64,000 bases of DNA from Flavobacteriaceae bacterium (GTDB lineage Bacteria; Bacteroidota; Bacteroidia; Flavobacteriales; Weeksellaceae), in NCBI GenBank assembly GCA_012522185.1, contig JAAYKY010000051.1:1-64000 (forward strand), written 5' to 3'. Below the pieces are notes generated by a model, which was given only the letters and a program-made list of their open reading frames with translations, was not told where the DNA came from and searched no databases. Positions 27,330 through 36,761 of this stretch are shown here, one piece after another (the stretch's first letter is position 1; every line of letters starts with the position of its first letter). The translations under genes were made by a program, and so were the position numbers.

Positions 27330-28388
27330 TTAATTAACGGTTGTAATAGTTGTTGATGAACCTGTTTCGGTTTGTTTTTGTTCTCCTTGTTGGTAAGTAG
27401 TGGTGGAATTTTCTTTCTTGGTTATGTTTACTTTTTTAATCCATCCGGTTTCCAAATCTAAGTCGATGTGTCCATTCAAAGTTGCATTGTTTTTCATGCT
27501 GATGGTAAGGCCTTGTTGTGTTTCGCTTCCACTTACGGATTGGGTTCCATTTACGGCGATGGTTGCTTTTCCGTCTTTCACGTCTTTGAATGTACGAGTA
27601 ACTTTATTGGTCCCTTTGATTGGTCCCTCGCTTATATTTTGTGTATCTGACCATTCTTCACCGATGGTAAGATTTTTATCGGGAAAAATATTCAAAGTTT
27701 CTTCGAACTGAGATTTAATGGCTTCATTGCTTAAGGAAGCGTTCAATAATTCACGTATCATTGTTTGTTCTTCTGCATTGAAATCATTTTTCAATTTCCC
27801 TTGGACATTTCCAACCACTTTGTCCAATCCGTTTACAGATATAACTTTTCCTTTGTTATCGACTTCCATTTGAAAACTTTCTCCGATAATCGCTTTGTAA
27901 ATTGTCCAACTTTGGGCTACATCCTGATCCGTTGGTTTAGCTGAATTGGTGTCATAGCTAAGGGTTTCACCTGTCGGAGCTTTGAATTTCTCACTAAAAC
28001 CTTTGAAAGTTGCTTTTATTTTGAAATTATTGTTGACCACGTCTTCCACGAAATAATCAAAACCTACGGTTCTTTCAGAGGTCATTGATAAATTTTGTCC
28101 TCCAGAAGCCATGGATTGCTCTTGTTTTGTTTTCAATAAAAAAGGATAAGTTTCGCCTTTTTTCAAATTGTATCGGAAAGTATATGACTCATCGGAATTT
28201 TGAACCAGAGCAGTTTCTTGTGTTTCTAAAGTTAAATTAGTATCTGAATCAAGATTTTCCTCTGTATTTAGATTTGCATTATTCTCTATTAAATTTTCTC
28301 CATTTTCATTTGTTCCTGTGGTTTTGTTTTCATTTTTACAAGCTGTCATTACGGCCAAAACCGATAGGATAATCAATGATTTTTTCAT
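27330..28388 (-). CDS. DUF6263-like lipoprotein
   Basis: Lipobox VMTAC; YNLKKGETYPFLLKTKQEQSM... Confidence 0.6.
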   Translation of the reverse strand: MKKSLIILSVLAVMTACKNENKTTGTNENGENLIENNANLNTEENLDSDTNLTLETQETALVQNSDESYTFRYNLKKGETYPFLLKTKQEQSMASGGQNLSMTSERTVGFDYFVEDVVNNNFKIKATFKGFSEKFKAPTGETLSYDTNSAKPTDQDVAQSWTIYKAIIGESFQMEVDNKGKVISVNGLDKVVGNVQGKLKNDFNAEEQTMIRELLNASLSNEAIKSQFEETLNIFPDKNLTIGEEWSDTQNISEGPIKGTNKVTRTFKDVKDGKATIAVNGTQSVSGSETQQGLTISMKNNATLNGHIDLDLETGWIKKVNITKKENSTTTYQQGEQKQTETGSSTTITTVN

Positions 28389-28568
28389 TTGTTTAAAATT
28401 TTTGGCAAGATAGTTATAAAATCATATTTGTATGAAACAGGAAGGAATAATTCCCTGATTTTTCTGTTGAAAACTTAATTAAATCAAGACCATAAATTGA
28501 ATTTCTTAAAGAAAATTTAAAGAATTTATTACATTTGTTAAACACGTTAACACCGAAAACACAAACAC

Positions 28569-30284
28569 ATGAGTATATTTTCCAGAAAACCTATGTCCAG
28601 TTTGATAGCTGAGGCCAACGAGAGTGGCGAACATGCGCTGAAGAAGACGCTTGGAACTTGGGGATTGATTTCCTTAGGGATTGGTGCTATCATCGGTGCT
28701 GGTTTATTTTCTCTTACGGGTATGGCAGCATCTGATTATGCTGGACCTTCTATTGTAATATCTTTCATCATTGCTGCTAGTGGCTGTGCTCTTGCCGGTT
28801 TATGCTATGCTGAATTCGCGTCGATGATTCCTGTTGCGGGAAGTGCATATACCTATAGTTATGCAACGATGGGCGAATTTGTCGCTTGGATTATAGGGTG
28901 GGATTTGGTGCTGGAATATGCAGTAGGAGCCGCGACTGTCGCTTCGAGTTGGTCTGGATATTTAGATAAATTTCTTCAGACCATGGGAGTCAATTTCCCA
29001 CCTGAATTACTGATGACACCATTTGATACACTCGCTCTCGACAATGGAGACGTGGTAACTGGTGTGATGAATTTGCCGGCAGTTTTTATTGTAAGTGTGA
29101 TGTCACTTGTTTTGATCCGAGGAACTCAAGAGTCTTCTTTTGTAAACACAGTGATTGTCATAATGAAAGTAGCGATTGTTTTGATTTTCATTGCGGTAGG
29201 TTTTCAATACATACGCCCTGAAAATCACATTCCTTTCATTCCTGAAAATACCGGAAAGTTTGGTGAATATGGTTTTTCGGGAATTATACGTGCGGCTGCC
29301 GTCGTCTTTTTTGCTTATATAGGTTTTGATGCGGTGAGTACTGCGGCTCAGGAAACCAAAAATCCAAGAAAATCAATGCCATTAGGGATTTTGGGTTCGC
29401 TTTTAATTTGTACGGTTCTCTATATTTTATTTGCCTATGTAATGACGGGGGTGGCTAATTATAAAGCATATGGAGCGGATCCTACCAATAAACTTGCGCC
29501 TGTTGCTATCGCCATCAGTAATATGGGCGATATGGGGCCGGATGGAGTTATTTATGAAGCTTATCCTTGGTTAAATACATCCATTGTTATTGCCATTTTA
29601 TTGGGATATGCTTCTGTGATTTTAGTTCTTTTATTGGGACAAAGCCGTGTTTTTTATTCGATGAGTAAAGATGGATTGGTACCGAAAGTATTTTCGGCGA
29701 TTCATCCGAAATTCCGTACACCTCATAAATCAAATATATTCTTCCTCTTGTTTGTCAGTATTTTCGCTGCCTTTGTTCCAGGGCGAGTTGTGGGAGAAAT
29801 GACGAGTATCGGGACATTATTTGCATTCATTTTGGTTTGTCTGGGTGTTTTGGTGTTAAGAAAAACCATGCCCGATGCGCCAAGGGCTTTCCGTACGCCT
29901 TTGGTTCCAATTATACCGATTGCAGGAATTCTGGTATGTTTCTTTATGATGGCTTTTTTACCTTTGGATACTTGGATGCGATTGGTTCTATGGATGATTA
30001 TAGGTCTTGATGTTTATTTGTTTTACAGTGTGAAAAACAGTGAAATCACAAGTCAAAAACCTGGAATTCTAAACAATGCCAACAAAATTGTAGGTATCTC
30101 CGGAATTGTATTTTCGGCAGCTCTAATTGGATTGGCTATTGCACATCATCAAGTTTCAGAAATCAATCCTGAAACCGGTAAAATTGCCGATACGGAACTT
30201 TATTATTTCTCATTGATTTTCGGTATTTTACACATACTTCTTTATGGATATAAATATTTAAACCGAAATAAAAAAAACCAATAA
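28569..30284 (+). CDS. APC family amino acid permease
   Basis: LGTWGLISLGIGAIIGAGLFSLTGMAA; 12+ TM segments. Confidence 0.9.
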   Translation: MSIFSRKPMSSLIAEANESGEHALKKTLGTWGLISLGIGAIIGAGLFSLTGMAASDYAGPSIVISFIIAASGCALAGLCYAEFASMIPVAGSAYTYSYATMGEFVAWIIGWDLVLEYAVGAATVASSWSGYLDKFLQTMGVNFPPELLMTPFDTLALDNGDVVTGVMNLPAVFIVSVMSLVLIRGTQESSFVNTVIVIMKVAIVLIFIAVGFQYIRPENHIPFIPENTGKFGEYGFSGIIRAAAVVFFAYIGFDAVSTAAQETKNPRKSMPLGILGSLLICTVLYILFAYVMTGVANYKAYGADPTNKLAPVAIAISNMGDMGPDGVIYEAYPWLNTSIVIAILLGYASVILVLLLGQSRVFYSMSKDGLVPKVFSAIHPKFRTPHKSNIFFLLFVSIFAAFVPGRVVGEMTSIGTLFAFILVCLGVLVLRKTMPDAPRAFRTPLVPIIPIAGILVCFFMMAFLPLDTWMRLVLWMIIGLDVYLFYSVKNSEITSQKPGILNNANKIVGISGIVFSAALIGLAIAHHQVSEINPETGKIADTELYYFSLIFGILHILLYGYKYLNRNKKNQ

Positions 30285-30317
30285 ATCAATTGATTAAATG
30301 AGTTTTAAACAGGCTCA

Positions 30318-30350
30318 AAAAAAAAAGGCGCCCAAACGAGCGCCTTTTTC
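30318..30350. terminator. bidirectional intrinsic terminator
   Basis: aaaaaaaaggcgcccaaacgagcgcctttttc between the permease and tRNA-Leu. Confidence 0.8.
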
Positions 30351-30356
30351 TTTATG

Positions 30357-30439
30357 TGCACACGGCGGGACTCGAACCCGCACATCCATAGGAAACCACC
30401 CCCTCAAGATGGCGTGTCTACCAATTCCACCACGTGTGC
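30357..30439 (-). tRNA. tRNA-Leu (anticodon GAG), CCA not encoded
   Basis: GCACACG...GGAATTGGTAGACACG CCATC TTGAGGG GGTGG...CGGGTTCGAGTCCCGCCGTGTGCA; paired 7-bp acceptor. Confidence 0.93.
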
Positions 30440-30485
30440 TGAATTGGGTGCAAAATTAGAATTATTTTTAAATTAATAGGAATTA

Positions 30486-31043
30486 TTAACCTGCAATTTT
30501 TTTAAACCATTCGATGTATGCATCCACAGCTTTCTGTAAAAATCCCAATGTTCTCTCGTTGATTTTTCCATTTTCATCAAAAACCTCATGAACTTTGGCT
30601 AGATAAACTTCCGGTTGTTGCATCACAGAAACAATGAGAGAAACCAAACTCTGTCGCAAATGATGGTTGGCTCCAAATCCCGAAAGATTTCCGGGCGAAC
30701 TACTAAAAACCGCTCCGGGTTTGCCATTCCAAACGCTTTCTCCCTTTGGACGAGAACCCACATCAATTGCATTTTTCAAAACTCCCGGAATGGAACGATT
30801 GTATTCAGGCGTGATAAAAATTAATCCTTTGAGTGATTTGACTTCGTTTCTAAATTTTATATATTCTTCCGGCACCGGACCATGATCGTCAAAATCTTGG
30901 TTGTAAATCGGCAGATTTCCCAAAGAAATCAGTTTGAATTCAAAACCTTCGGGAGCCATTTCAGCAATTGCTTTTGCTAATTTTTTGGAATATGACTCTT
31001 TTCTCAGACTTCCTGCAAATAATCCTATCGTTTTATTCATCAT
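30486..31043 (-). CDS. NADPH-dependent FMN reductase family protein
   Basis: IGLFAGSLRKESYSKKLAKAI; FITPEYNRSIPGVLKNAIDVGSRP. Confidence 0.9.
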   Translation of the reverse strand: MMNKTIGLFAGSLRKESYSKKLAKAIAEMAPEGFEFKLISLGNLPIYNQDFDDHGPVPEEYIKFRNEVKSLKGLIFITPEYNRSIPGVLKNAIDVGSRPKGESVWNGKPGAVFSSSPGNLSGFGANHHLRQSLVSLIVSVMQQPEVYLAKVHEVFDENGKINERTLGFLQKAVDAYIEWFKKIAG

Positions 31044-31181
31044 TTATCAATTTAATTTGAACTATAAAATTAAGACATATATTTTTGGAATGAATGAGTT
31101 CGACTAAGTTTTAAAAAATTCTGACTTCTAATTTCTAACTTCTCAATTCTAAACTTACCTTTGCAATTAAATTTTTGAAAA

Positions 31182-32930
31182 ATGTTCAGAACACATACTT
31201 GTGGGGAATTAAACCTAAATCATTTAAATCAAAAAGTAACTTTGAGCGGATGGGTTTCCGTCATTCGCGACAAAGGATTTATGATATGGATTGATTTGCG
31301 CGACCGATACGGAATTACACAATTAATCATCGACGAAGAACGTTCCGACAAATCTTTGCTGGAAACGGCCCGTAATCTGGGGCGAGAATTTGTCATTCAA
31401 GCAACCGGAACCGTCATTGAGCGCGCTTCCAAAAACCCAAATATCCCGACAGGTGAAATTGAAATTCTGGTTGAAAATCTAGAAATCCTAAACGAGTCCA
31501 AACTTCCGCCCTTCACTATCGAAGATAAAACCGATGGCGGTGAAGAACTGAGAATGCAATACCGTTACCTGGATTTGAGAAGAAATCCGGTTAAAAATAA
31601 ATTGATTTTCCGACATAAAGTAGCACAGGAAGTGCGTAAATATCTTTCGGATAAAGGATTTATTGAAGTTGAAACTCCGGTTTTGATTAAATCTACGCCC
31701 GAAGGTGCAAGGGATTTTGTGGTTCCTTCGAGAATGAACCCGGGCGAATTCTACGCTTTGCCTCAATCGCCTCAAACTTTTAAACAATTGATGATGGTGG
31801 GCGGATTGGATAAATATTTTCAGATTGTGAAATGTTTCCGTGATGAAGATCTTCGTGCCGACCGTCAGCCGGAATTCACCCAGATCGACTGCGAAATGGC
31901 ATTTGTGGAACAAGAAGATGTGTTGGAAATATTTGAAGGAATGACCAAATACCTTCTCAAAGAAATTCACGGAATAGAAATCGAGAAATTCCCACGAATT
32001 ACGTATGAAGAAGCGATGCGAAAATATGGAAACGACAAACCGGATATTCGTTTCGGAATGGAGTTTCACGAATTAAATGATTTAGCCCAAAACAAAGGTT
32101 TTGAAATATTTGACAAAGAAGAATTGGTGGTGGGCATCTCCGCTCCTACTTTGAATTCTTATACTCGAAAAGACATCGACCGATTGCTTGAATGGATTCA
32201 GCGACCACAAATCGGAGCGCGAGGTTTTGTTTGGGTTCGGGTAAACGAGGACGGAAGTTTTAAATCATCTGCCGATAAATTTTATTCGCAAGAAGATCTT
32301 GCTGCTTTTGCCGAAAGAATGAATGCGCAAAAAGGCGATTTGATGATTATAATGGCAGGTAAAGCCAACGACACAAGAAAACAATTGAGCGCATTGCGAA
32401 TGGAGCTCGCCGAAAGATTGGAACTCAGAAAACCCGATGAATTCGCTCCGTTATGGGTTGTGGATTTTCCGCTTCTGGAATGGGACGAAGAAACCAATCG
32501 CTGGCACGCAATGCACCATCCGTTTACTTCTCCAAAACCGGAAGATATTTCAAAATTGAAAACAAATCCGGGAGAAGTCAGAGCCAACGCTTACGATATG
32601 GTTCTGAACGGAAACGAAATTGGCGGTGGTTCTATTCGTATTCACGATAAAGAATTACAATCCCAAATGTTTGAATTGCTTGGGTTTACACCAGAACAAG
32701 CTGAGGAGCAATTCGGTTTTTTGATGAATGCGTTTCAATACGGAGCGCCTCCTCACGGCGGGCTTGCCTTTGGTTTTGACCGTTTGGTTGCGATTTTGGA
32801 TGGAAGCGAAACCATCAGAGATTATATCGCATTTCCTAAAAACAATTCAGGACGTGATGTGATGATTGATGCGCCCTCACCGATTGATCCTTCGCAATTG
32901 GATGAGTTGGAAATTAGTTTAAAACAATAA
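31182..32930 (+). CDS. aspS: aspartyl-tRNA synthetase
   Basis: [11 protein letters not shown]...; [40 protein letters not shown]. Confidence 0.97.
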   Translation: MFRTHTCGELNLNHLNQKVTLSGWVSVIRDKGFMIWIDLRDRYGITQLIIDEERSDKSLLETARNLGREFVIQATGTVIERASKNPNIPTGEIEILVENLEILNESKLPPFTIEDKTDGGEELRMQYRYLDLRRNPVKNKLIFRHKVAQEVRKYLSDKGFIEVETPVLIKSTPEGARDFVVPSRMNPGEFYALPQSPQTFKQLMMVGGLDKYFQIVKCFRDEDLRADRQPEFTQIDCEMAFVEQEDVLEIFEGMTKYLLKEIHGIEIEKFPRITYEEAMRKYGNDKPDIRFGMEFHELNDLAQNKGFEIFDKEELVVGISAPTLNSYTRKDIDRLLEWIQRPQIGARGFVWVRVNEDGSFKSSADKFYSQEDLAAFAERMNAQKGDLMIIMAGKANDTRKQLSALRMELAERLELRKPDEFAPLWVVDFPLLEWDEETNRWHAMHHPFTSPKPEDISKLKTNPGEVRANAYDMVLNGNEIGGGSIRIHDKELQSQMFELLGFTPEQAEEQFGFLMNAFQYGAPPHGGLAFGFDRLVAILDGSETIRDYIAFPKNNSGRDVMIDAPSPIDPSQLDELEISLKQ

Positions 32931-32938
32931 AAAATTAA

Positions 32939-32968
32939 GAAAAGCGATGAAGGTCGCTTTTTTTTTGT
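32939..32968 (+). terminator. intrinsic terminator after aspS
   Basis: gaaaagcgatgaaggtcgctttttttttg. Confidence 0.75.
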
Positions 32969-32983
32969 GAAAAAAATATTAAT

Positions 32984-33028
32984 ATCGGATAAATAGTTTG
33001 TAGGTCTATCCGATGTTTAGTAAATTTG
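32984..33028 (+). promoter_or_regulatory. Fic gene promoter with inverted-repeat operator
   Basis: ATCGGATA(32984-32991)-N15-TATCCGAT(33007-33014) enclosing TTTG(32997-33000); N20; TAAATTTG(33021-33028). Confidence 0.6.
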
Positions 33029-33042
33029 GAGAAATTATTAAA

Positions 33043-34002
33043 ATGAACTGGTGGGAATATCCATATGATTATGAAGGTTTTGAAAAAACACTCGGGCGAA
33101 TTCAAGAAAAGAAAACCGCTCTGGATAAACTACGGCCACTCCCGACCTACGCTTTACAAAGCATTCAGAAAAGTCTGACGCTGGAGTGGACTTATAATTC
33201 CAACAGTATAGAAGGCAATACGCTTACCCTACAAGAAACCAAAATGGTCATCGAAGAAGGATTCACAGTGAAAGGAAAAAGTTTGCGCGAGCATTTTGAA
33301 GCTGTTAATCATCAGGAAGCCATTGAATTTATCCATAGTTTGGTTTCAGAAGAATATGTTTTGAAAGAAAAGGATATTCTAATGGTTCACGAACTCGTTT
33401 TGAAACAAATTGAAAAGGAATTTGCAGGTCGTTTCAGGAATTCTGGTGTGAGGATTTCAGGTGCGAATTTCGTTCCGCCCAATGCTTTGAAAGTCGATGA
33501 TTATGTTACGGAACTCATTGATTGGGTAAATAACTCCGAATTAGACATCATTATCAAATCCACTATTTTTCATCATCGCTTTGTGTGGATACATCCTTTT
33601 TTTGATGGAAATGGACGTACAGTTCGTTTGGTTTTCAATTTGTTATTGATGAAAGAAGGATATCCGCCTGCAATTATTTTGAAAAATGATCGAAAAAAAT
33701 ATTATGACGCGCTGAACCAAGCCAATAAAGGCGATTACAGCAAACTGTTTTTGTTGGTTTTACAGTCTTTGGAAAGAAGTTTAAATATATATTTGACTTC
33801 GCTGAACAATAATTATGAAGACTACAAACCTATTTCCAATATTGTACAAGAAGAACGAATTCCTTATGGACAGGATTATCTGAGTTTACTTGCACGTCAA
33901 GGAAAAATTGATGCTTTCAAAGAAGGCCGAAACTGGCTTACCACAAAAGAAGCTATTTGGGATTATATAGAGAAAAGAGACCGCAAAAGAAAGCTGGATT
34001 AA
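33043..34002 (+). CDS. Fic family protein
   Basis: HPFFDGNGRTVRL motif; NSNSIEGNTLTLQET; ATG 33043 preferred over the track start 33013, which overlaps the promoter. Confidence 0.9.
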   Translation: MNWWEYPYDYEGFEKTLGRIQEKKTALDKLRPLPTYALQSIQKSLTLEWTYNSNSIEGNTLTLQETKMVIEEGFTVKGKSLREHFEAVNHQEAIEFIHSLVSEEYVLKEKDILMVHELVLKQIEKEFAGRFRNSGVRISGANFVPPNALKVDDYVTELIDWVNNSELDIIIKSTIFHHRFVWIHPFFDGNGRTVRLVFNLLLMKEGYPPAIILKNDRKKYYDALNQANKGDYSKLFLLVLQSLERSLNIYLTSLNNNYEDYKPISNIVQEERIPYGQDYLSLLARQGKIDAFKEGRNWLTTKEAIWDYIEKRDRKRKLD

Positions 34003-34033
34003 TTGTTTTTGATGCGAATTTGAATTTAATTTG

Positions 34034-35077
34034 ATGAAAATTCCGGAATTGAAATTGAATTTCTCCATAATCATCGCTGTTTATAAACGCGAAGACGAAC
34101 TGACTGAATTATTGGAAAGTCTGACAAATCAGAGCGATTCGGATTTTGAAGTCATCGTGGTGGATGATGGTTCGCCGGTTTCTTTGGAGTCGATTGTGGG
34201 TGAATTTAAATCGAAATTAAACATTCAATACCTTCATAAAGAAAATTCAGGGCCTGCAAAATCTAGGAACTTTGGGATGGAAAGGGCTTCCGGGAATTAT
34301 TTTATCTTTTTGGATTCGGATACGATTGCGCCCAAAAATTACATCCAAACCGTGAGGAAAGAGTTGAGTGAAAATTATGTAGATGCTTTTGGTGGGCCGG
34401 ATGCGGCGGATGAAAGTTTCACGGCTTTGCAAAAAGCGATTTCTTATTCCATGACTTCATTTCTGACGACAGGTGGGATTCGTGGTGGGAAAAAACATGT
34501 AGGGAGATTTCAGCCTAGAAGTTTCAATATGGGAATTTCCAAAGCGGCCTTTGAAGCAACAGGCGGATTTGGAAATTTAAGAATTGGTGAAGATCCTGAT
34601 TTGAGTATGACTTTATGGGAAAAAGGTTTTGAGACCCGATTGTTTCCCGATACCAAAGTTTTTCACAAACGCAGGACTTCTTTGGTGAAGTTCGCTCGGC
34701 AAGTGTATCAATTTGGAGTGGCTAGACCGATTTTAAATCAGCGACATCCAGGAAGCGGAAAACTGACATATTGGTTTCCGAGTTTATTCAGTTTAGGTTA
34801 TATTTTTGTCCTATTATCTTTAATTTGTCATTTATTTATTGTGCCTTTTCAATCGGATTGGTTCTTTTTACCTTTTGCGTTTTATGTAATTTATTCTATA
34901 CTTATTAGTTTTGATTCTTTGATTAAAACCAATAGTGTTTTTGTTGCTCAGATTGCGCTACATATCGTAATCATTCAATTTACTGCTTATGGTTTTGGAT
35001 TTTTGAAATCATGGATTTATTTGAATATTTTCAGAATTAAACCTGAAAAAGCATTTCCGGATCATTTTTCAAATTAG
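34034..35077 (+). CDS. glycosyltransferase family 2
   Basis: FSIIIAVYKREDELTELLESLTNQSDSDFEVIVVDDGSP; FLDSDT. Confidence 0.9.
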   Translation: MKIPELKLNFSIIIAVYKREDELTELLESLTNQSDSDFEVIVVDDGSPVSLESIVGEFKSKLNIQYLHKENSGPAKSRNFGMERASGNYFIFLDSDTIAPKNYIQTVRKELSENYVDAFGGPDAADESFTALQKAISYSMTSFLTTGGIRGGKKHVGRFQPRSFNMGISKAAFEATGGFGNLRIGEDPDLSMTLWEKGFETRLFPDTKVFHKRRTSLVKFARQVYQFGVARPILNQRHPGSGKLTYWFPSLFSLGYIFVLLSLICHLFIVPFQSDWFFLPFAFYVIYSILISFDSLIKTNSVFVAQIALHIVIIQFTAYGFGFLKSWIYLNIFRIKPEKAFPDHFSN

Positions 35078-35118
35078 CGATTGTTTTTAGTGAAATTTGT
35101 TTCGTATATTTGAGAATT

Positions 35119-35172
35119 ATGTACAATCGCGTTTTACTTTCCGTTTTACATCGTGCGATGTGGTCTAATTGA
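35119..35172 (+). CDS. possible 17-aa leader peptide upstream of hppD
   Basis: MYNRVLLSVLHRAMWSN*; preceded by TTG-N21-TATATTTG (35105-35112). Confidence 0.3.
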   Translation: MYNRVLLSVLHRAMWSN

Positions 35173-35236
35173 ATAGCTTAAATTCAGCTAATCAATTGGT
35201 AAAATAATTATTCATTCAAAAAAAAAATAAAATAGT

Positions 35237-36397
35237 ATGTCACAAGAGTTAAAAAGTGTCGAATTCGGCTTGGAAAAAATTTTTGAAGGAGCACAGGATT
35301 TCCTTCCGATCCTGGGAACAGATTATGTAGAGTTCTATGTGGGAAATGCCAAACAGGCAGCTCACTATTACAAAACCGCATTTGGTTTTCAGTCAGAAGC
35401 TTATGCCGGTCTTGAAACCGGTTTGAGAGATCGAGCGTCTTATGTTTTGAAACAGGACAAAATTCGTTTGGTATTGACGACTGCACTTAATTCGCAATCA
35501 CCCATCGGAGAGCACGTTAAAAAACACGGTGACGGTGTAAAAGTTGTTGCGATGTGGGTAGAAGATGCACGCAAATCTTTTGAAGAAACTACTTCACGTG
35601 GCGCCAAAGCTTTTATGGAGCCAACAGTAACTTCTGATGAAAATGGAGAAATTGTTCAGGCAGGAATTTATGCCTACGGTGAAACCGTTTTTATGTTTAC
35701 CGAACGTAAAAACTACAAAGGTCTTTTTATGCCCGGCTATGTGAAATGGGAAACTGATTATAACCCTGAGCCAGTAGGTCTTAAATTTATTGATCACATG
35801 GTAGGAAATGTAGGTTGGAATCAGATGAATACTTGGGTGCAATGGTTTGAAGACGTGATGGGATTTGTAAATTTCTTGTCGTTTGATGACAAACAAATTC
35901 ATACCGAATATTCCGCTTTGATGTCAAAAGTTATGGCCAATGGAAACGGGCGAATTAAATTCCCGATCAATGAACCTGCCGAAGGCAAGAAAAAGTCTCA
36001 AATTGAAGAATATTTAGAATTCTACGAAGGCGAAGGCGTTCAGCACATTGCCGTTGCGACGGACGATATCATCCAAACTGTTTCTGATTTGAAATCCAGA
36101 GGCGTTGAATTTTTATCTACGCCCCCTCAGGCCTATTATGATGCAATTCCGGAAAGATTGAAAGAGCATATGCATAAATTCAAAGAAGATATCAATGAGC
36201 TTCAGAAATTGGGGATTATGATCGATGCCGACGAAGAAGGGTATTTGTTGCAAATTTTCACCAAACCGGTAGAAGATCGTCCTACTCTATTCTATGAAAT
36301 CATTCAGCGAATGGGTGCCCGTGGATTTGGTGCCGGGAACTTTAAAGCTTTGTTTGAATCTATTGAAAGAGAACAAGAAAAACGAGGAACACTTTAA
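35237..36397 (+). CDS. hppD: 4-hydroxyphenylpyruvate dioxygenase
   Basis: FYVGNAKQAAHYYKTAFGF; FIDHMVGNV; GVQHIAVATDDI; FYEIIQRMGARGFGAGNFKALFESIEREQEKRGTL. Confidence 0.96.
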   Translation: MSQELKSVEFGLEKIFEGAQDFLPILGTDYVEFYVGNAKQAAHYYKTAFGFQSEAYAGLETGLRDRASYVLKQDKIRLVLTTALNSQSPIGEHVKKHGDGVKVVAMWVEDARKSFEETTSRGAKAFMEPTVTSDENGEIVQAGIYAYGETVFMFTERKNYKGLFMPGYVKWETDYNPEPVGLKFIDHMVGNVGWNQMNTWVQWFEDVMGFVNFLSFDDKQIHTEYSALMSKVMANGNGRIKFPINEPAEGKKKSQIEEYLEFYEGEGVQHIAVATDDIIQTVSDLKSRGVEFLSTPPQAYYDAIPERLKEHMHKFKEDINELQKLGIMIDADEEGYLLQIFTKPVEDRPTLFYEIIQRMGARGFGAGNFKALFESIEREQEKRGTL

Positions 36398-36416
36398 TTT
36401 GAAATTATAATTGAGA

Positions 36417-36445
36417 AACCCCGCCTATGATGGCGGGATTTTTTT
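36417..36445 (+). terminator. intrinsic terminator after hppD
   Basis: aaaccccgcctatgatggcgggatttttttt. Confidence 0.8.
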
Positions 36446-36496
36446 TGGTGTAAAAGATTATGAGTAGATTTATGTTTAGGTAAACAATGGTTCTCT

Positions 36497-36577
36497 AAAA
36501 AACTCCACGGAAACAAAAATTGCTTCCGCGGAAAATTGGGGGAAATATGATTGAAAGTAGAGAGAGTCACTTTTTTA
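36497..36577 (-). ncRNA. candidate small RNA E (related, no box)
   Basis: Minus-strand TACATTTG (36584-36591); terminator stem TCCGCGGAAGC/GTTTCCGTGGA then TTTTTT; shares ACTCTCTCTAC with A. Confidence 0.45.
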
Positions 36578-36761
36578 CATATTCAAATGTATAAGTTTAT
36601 CTGACTAAGTTTTTTCACAAAAAAAATCGTTTTTAAGTCAAATTGAAAGAGTATTTAATGGATATGGATTGAAACCTCAGTATTTAAGCGGAATAAATTA
36701 TTCAAGATTCGTTAAAAATTTGTAAATTTAATCCAGTTTTGATCTCTAAATTTTTGAATAT

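Noticed and set aside
31488-32069. 193-aa minus-strand ORF
   Set aside because: Antisense to aspS, His/Phe-rich shadow ORF.
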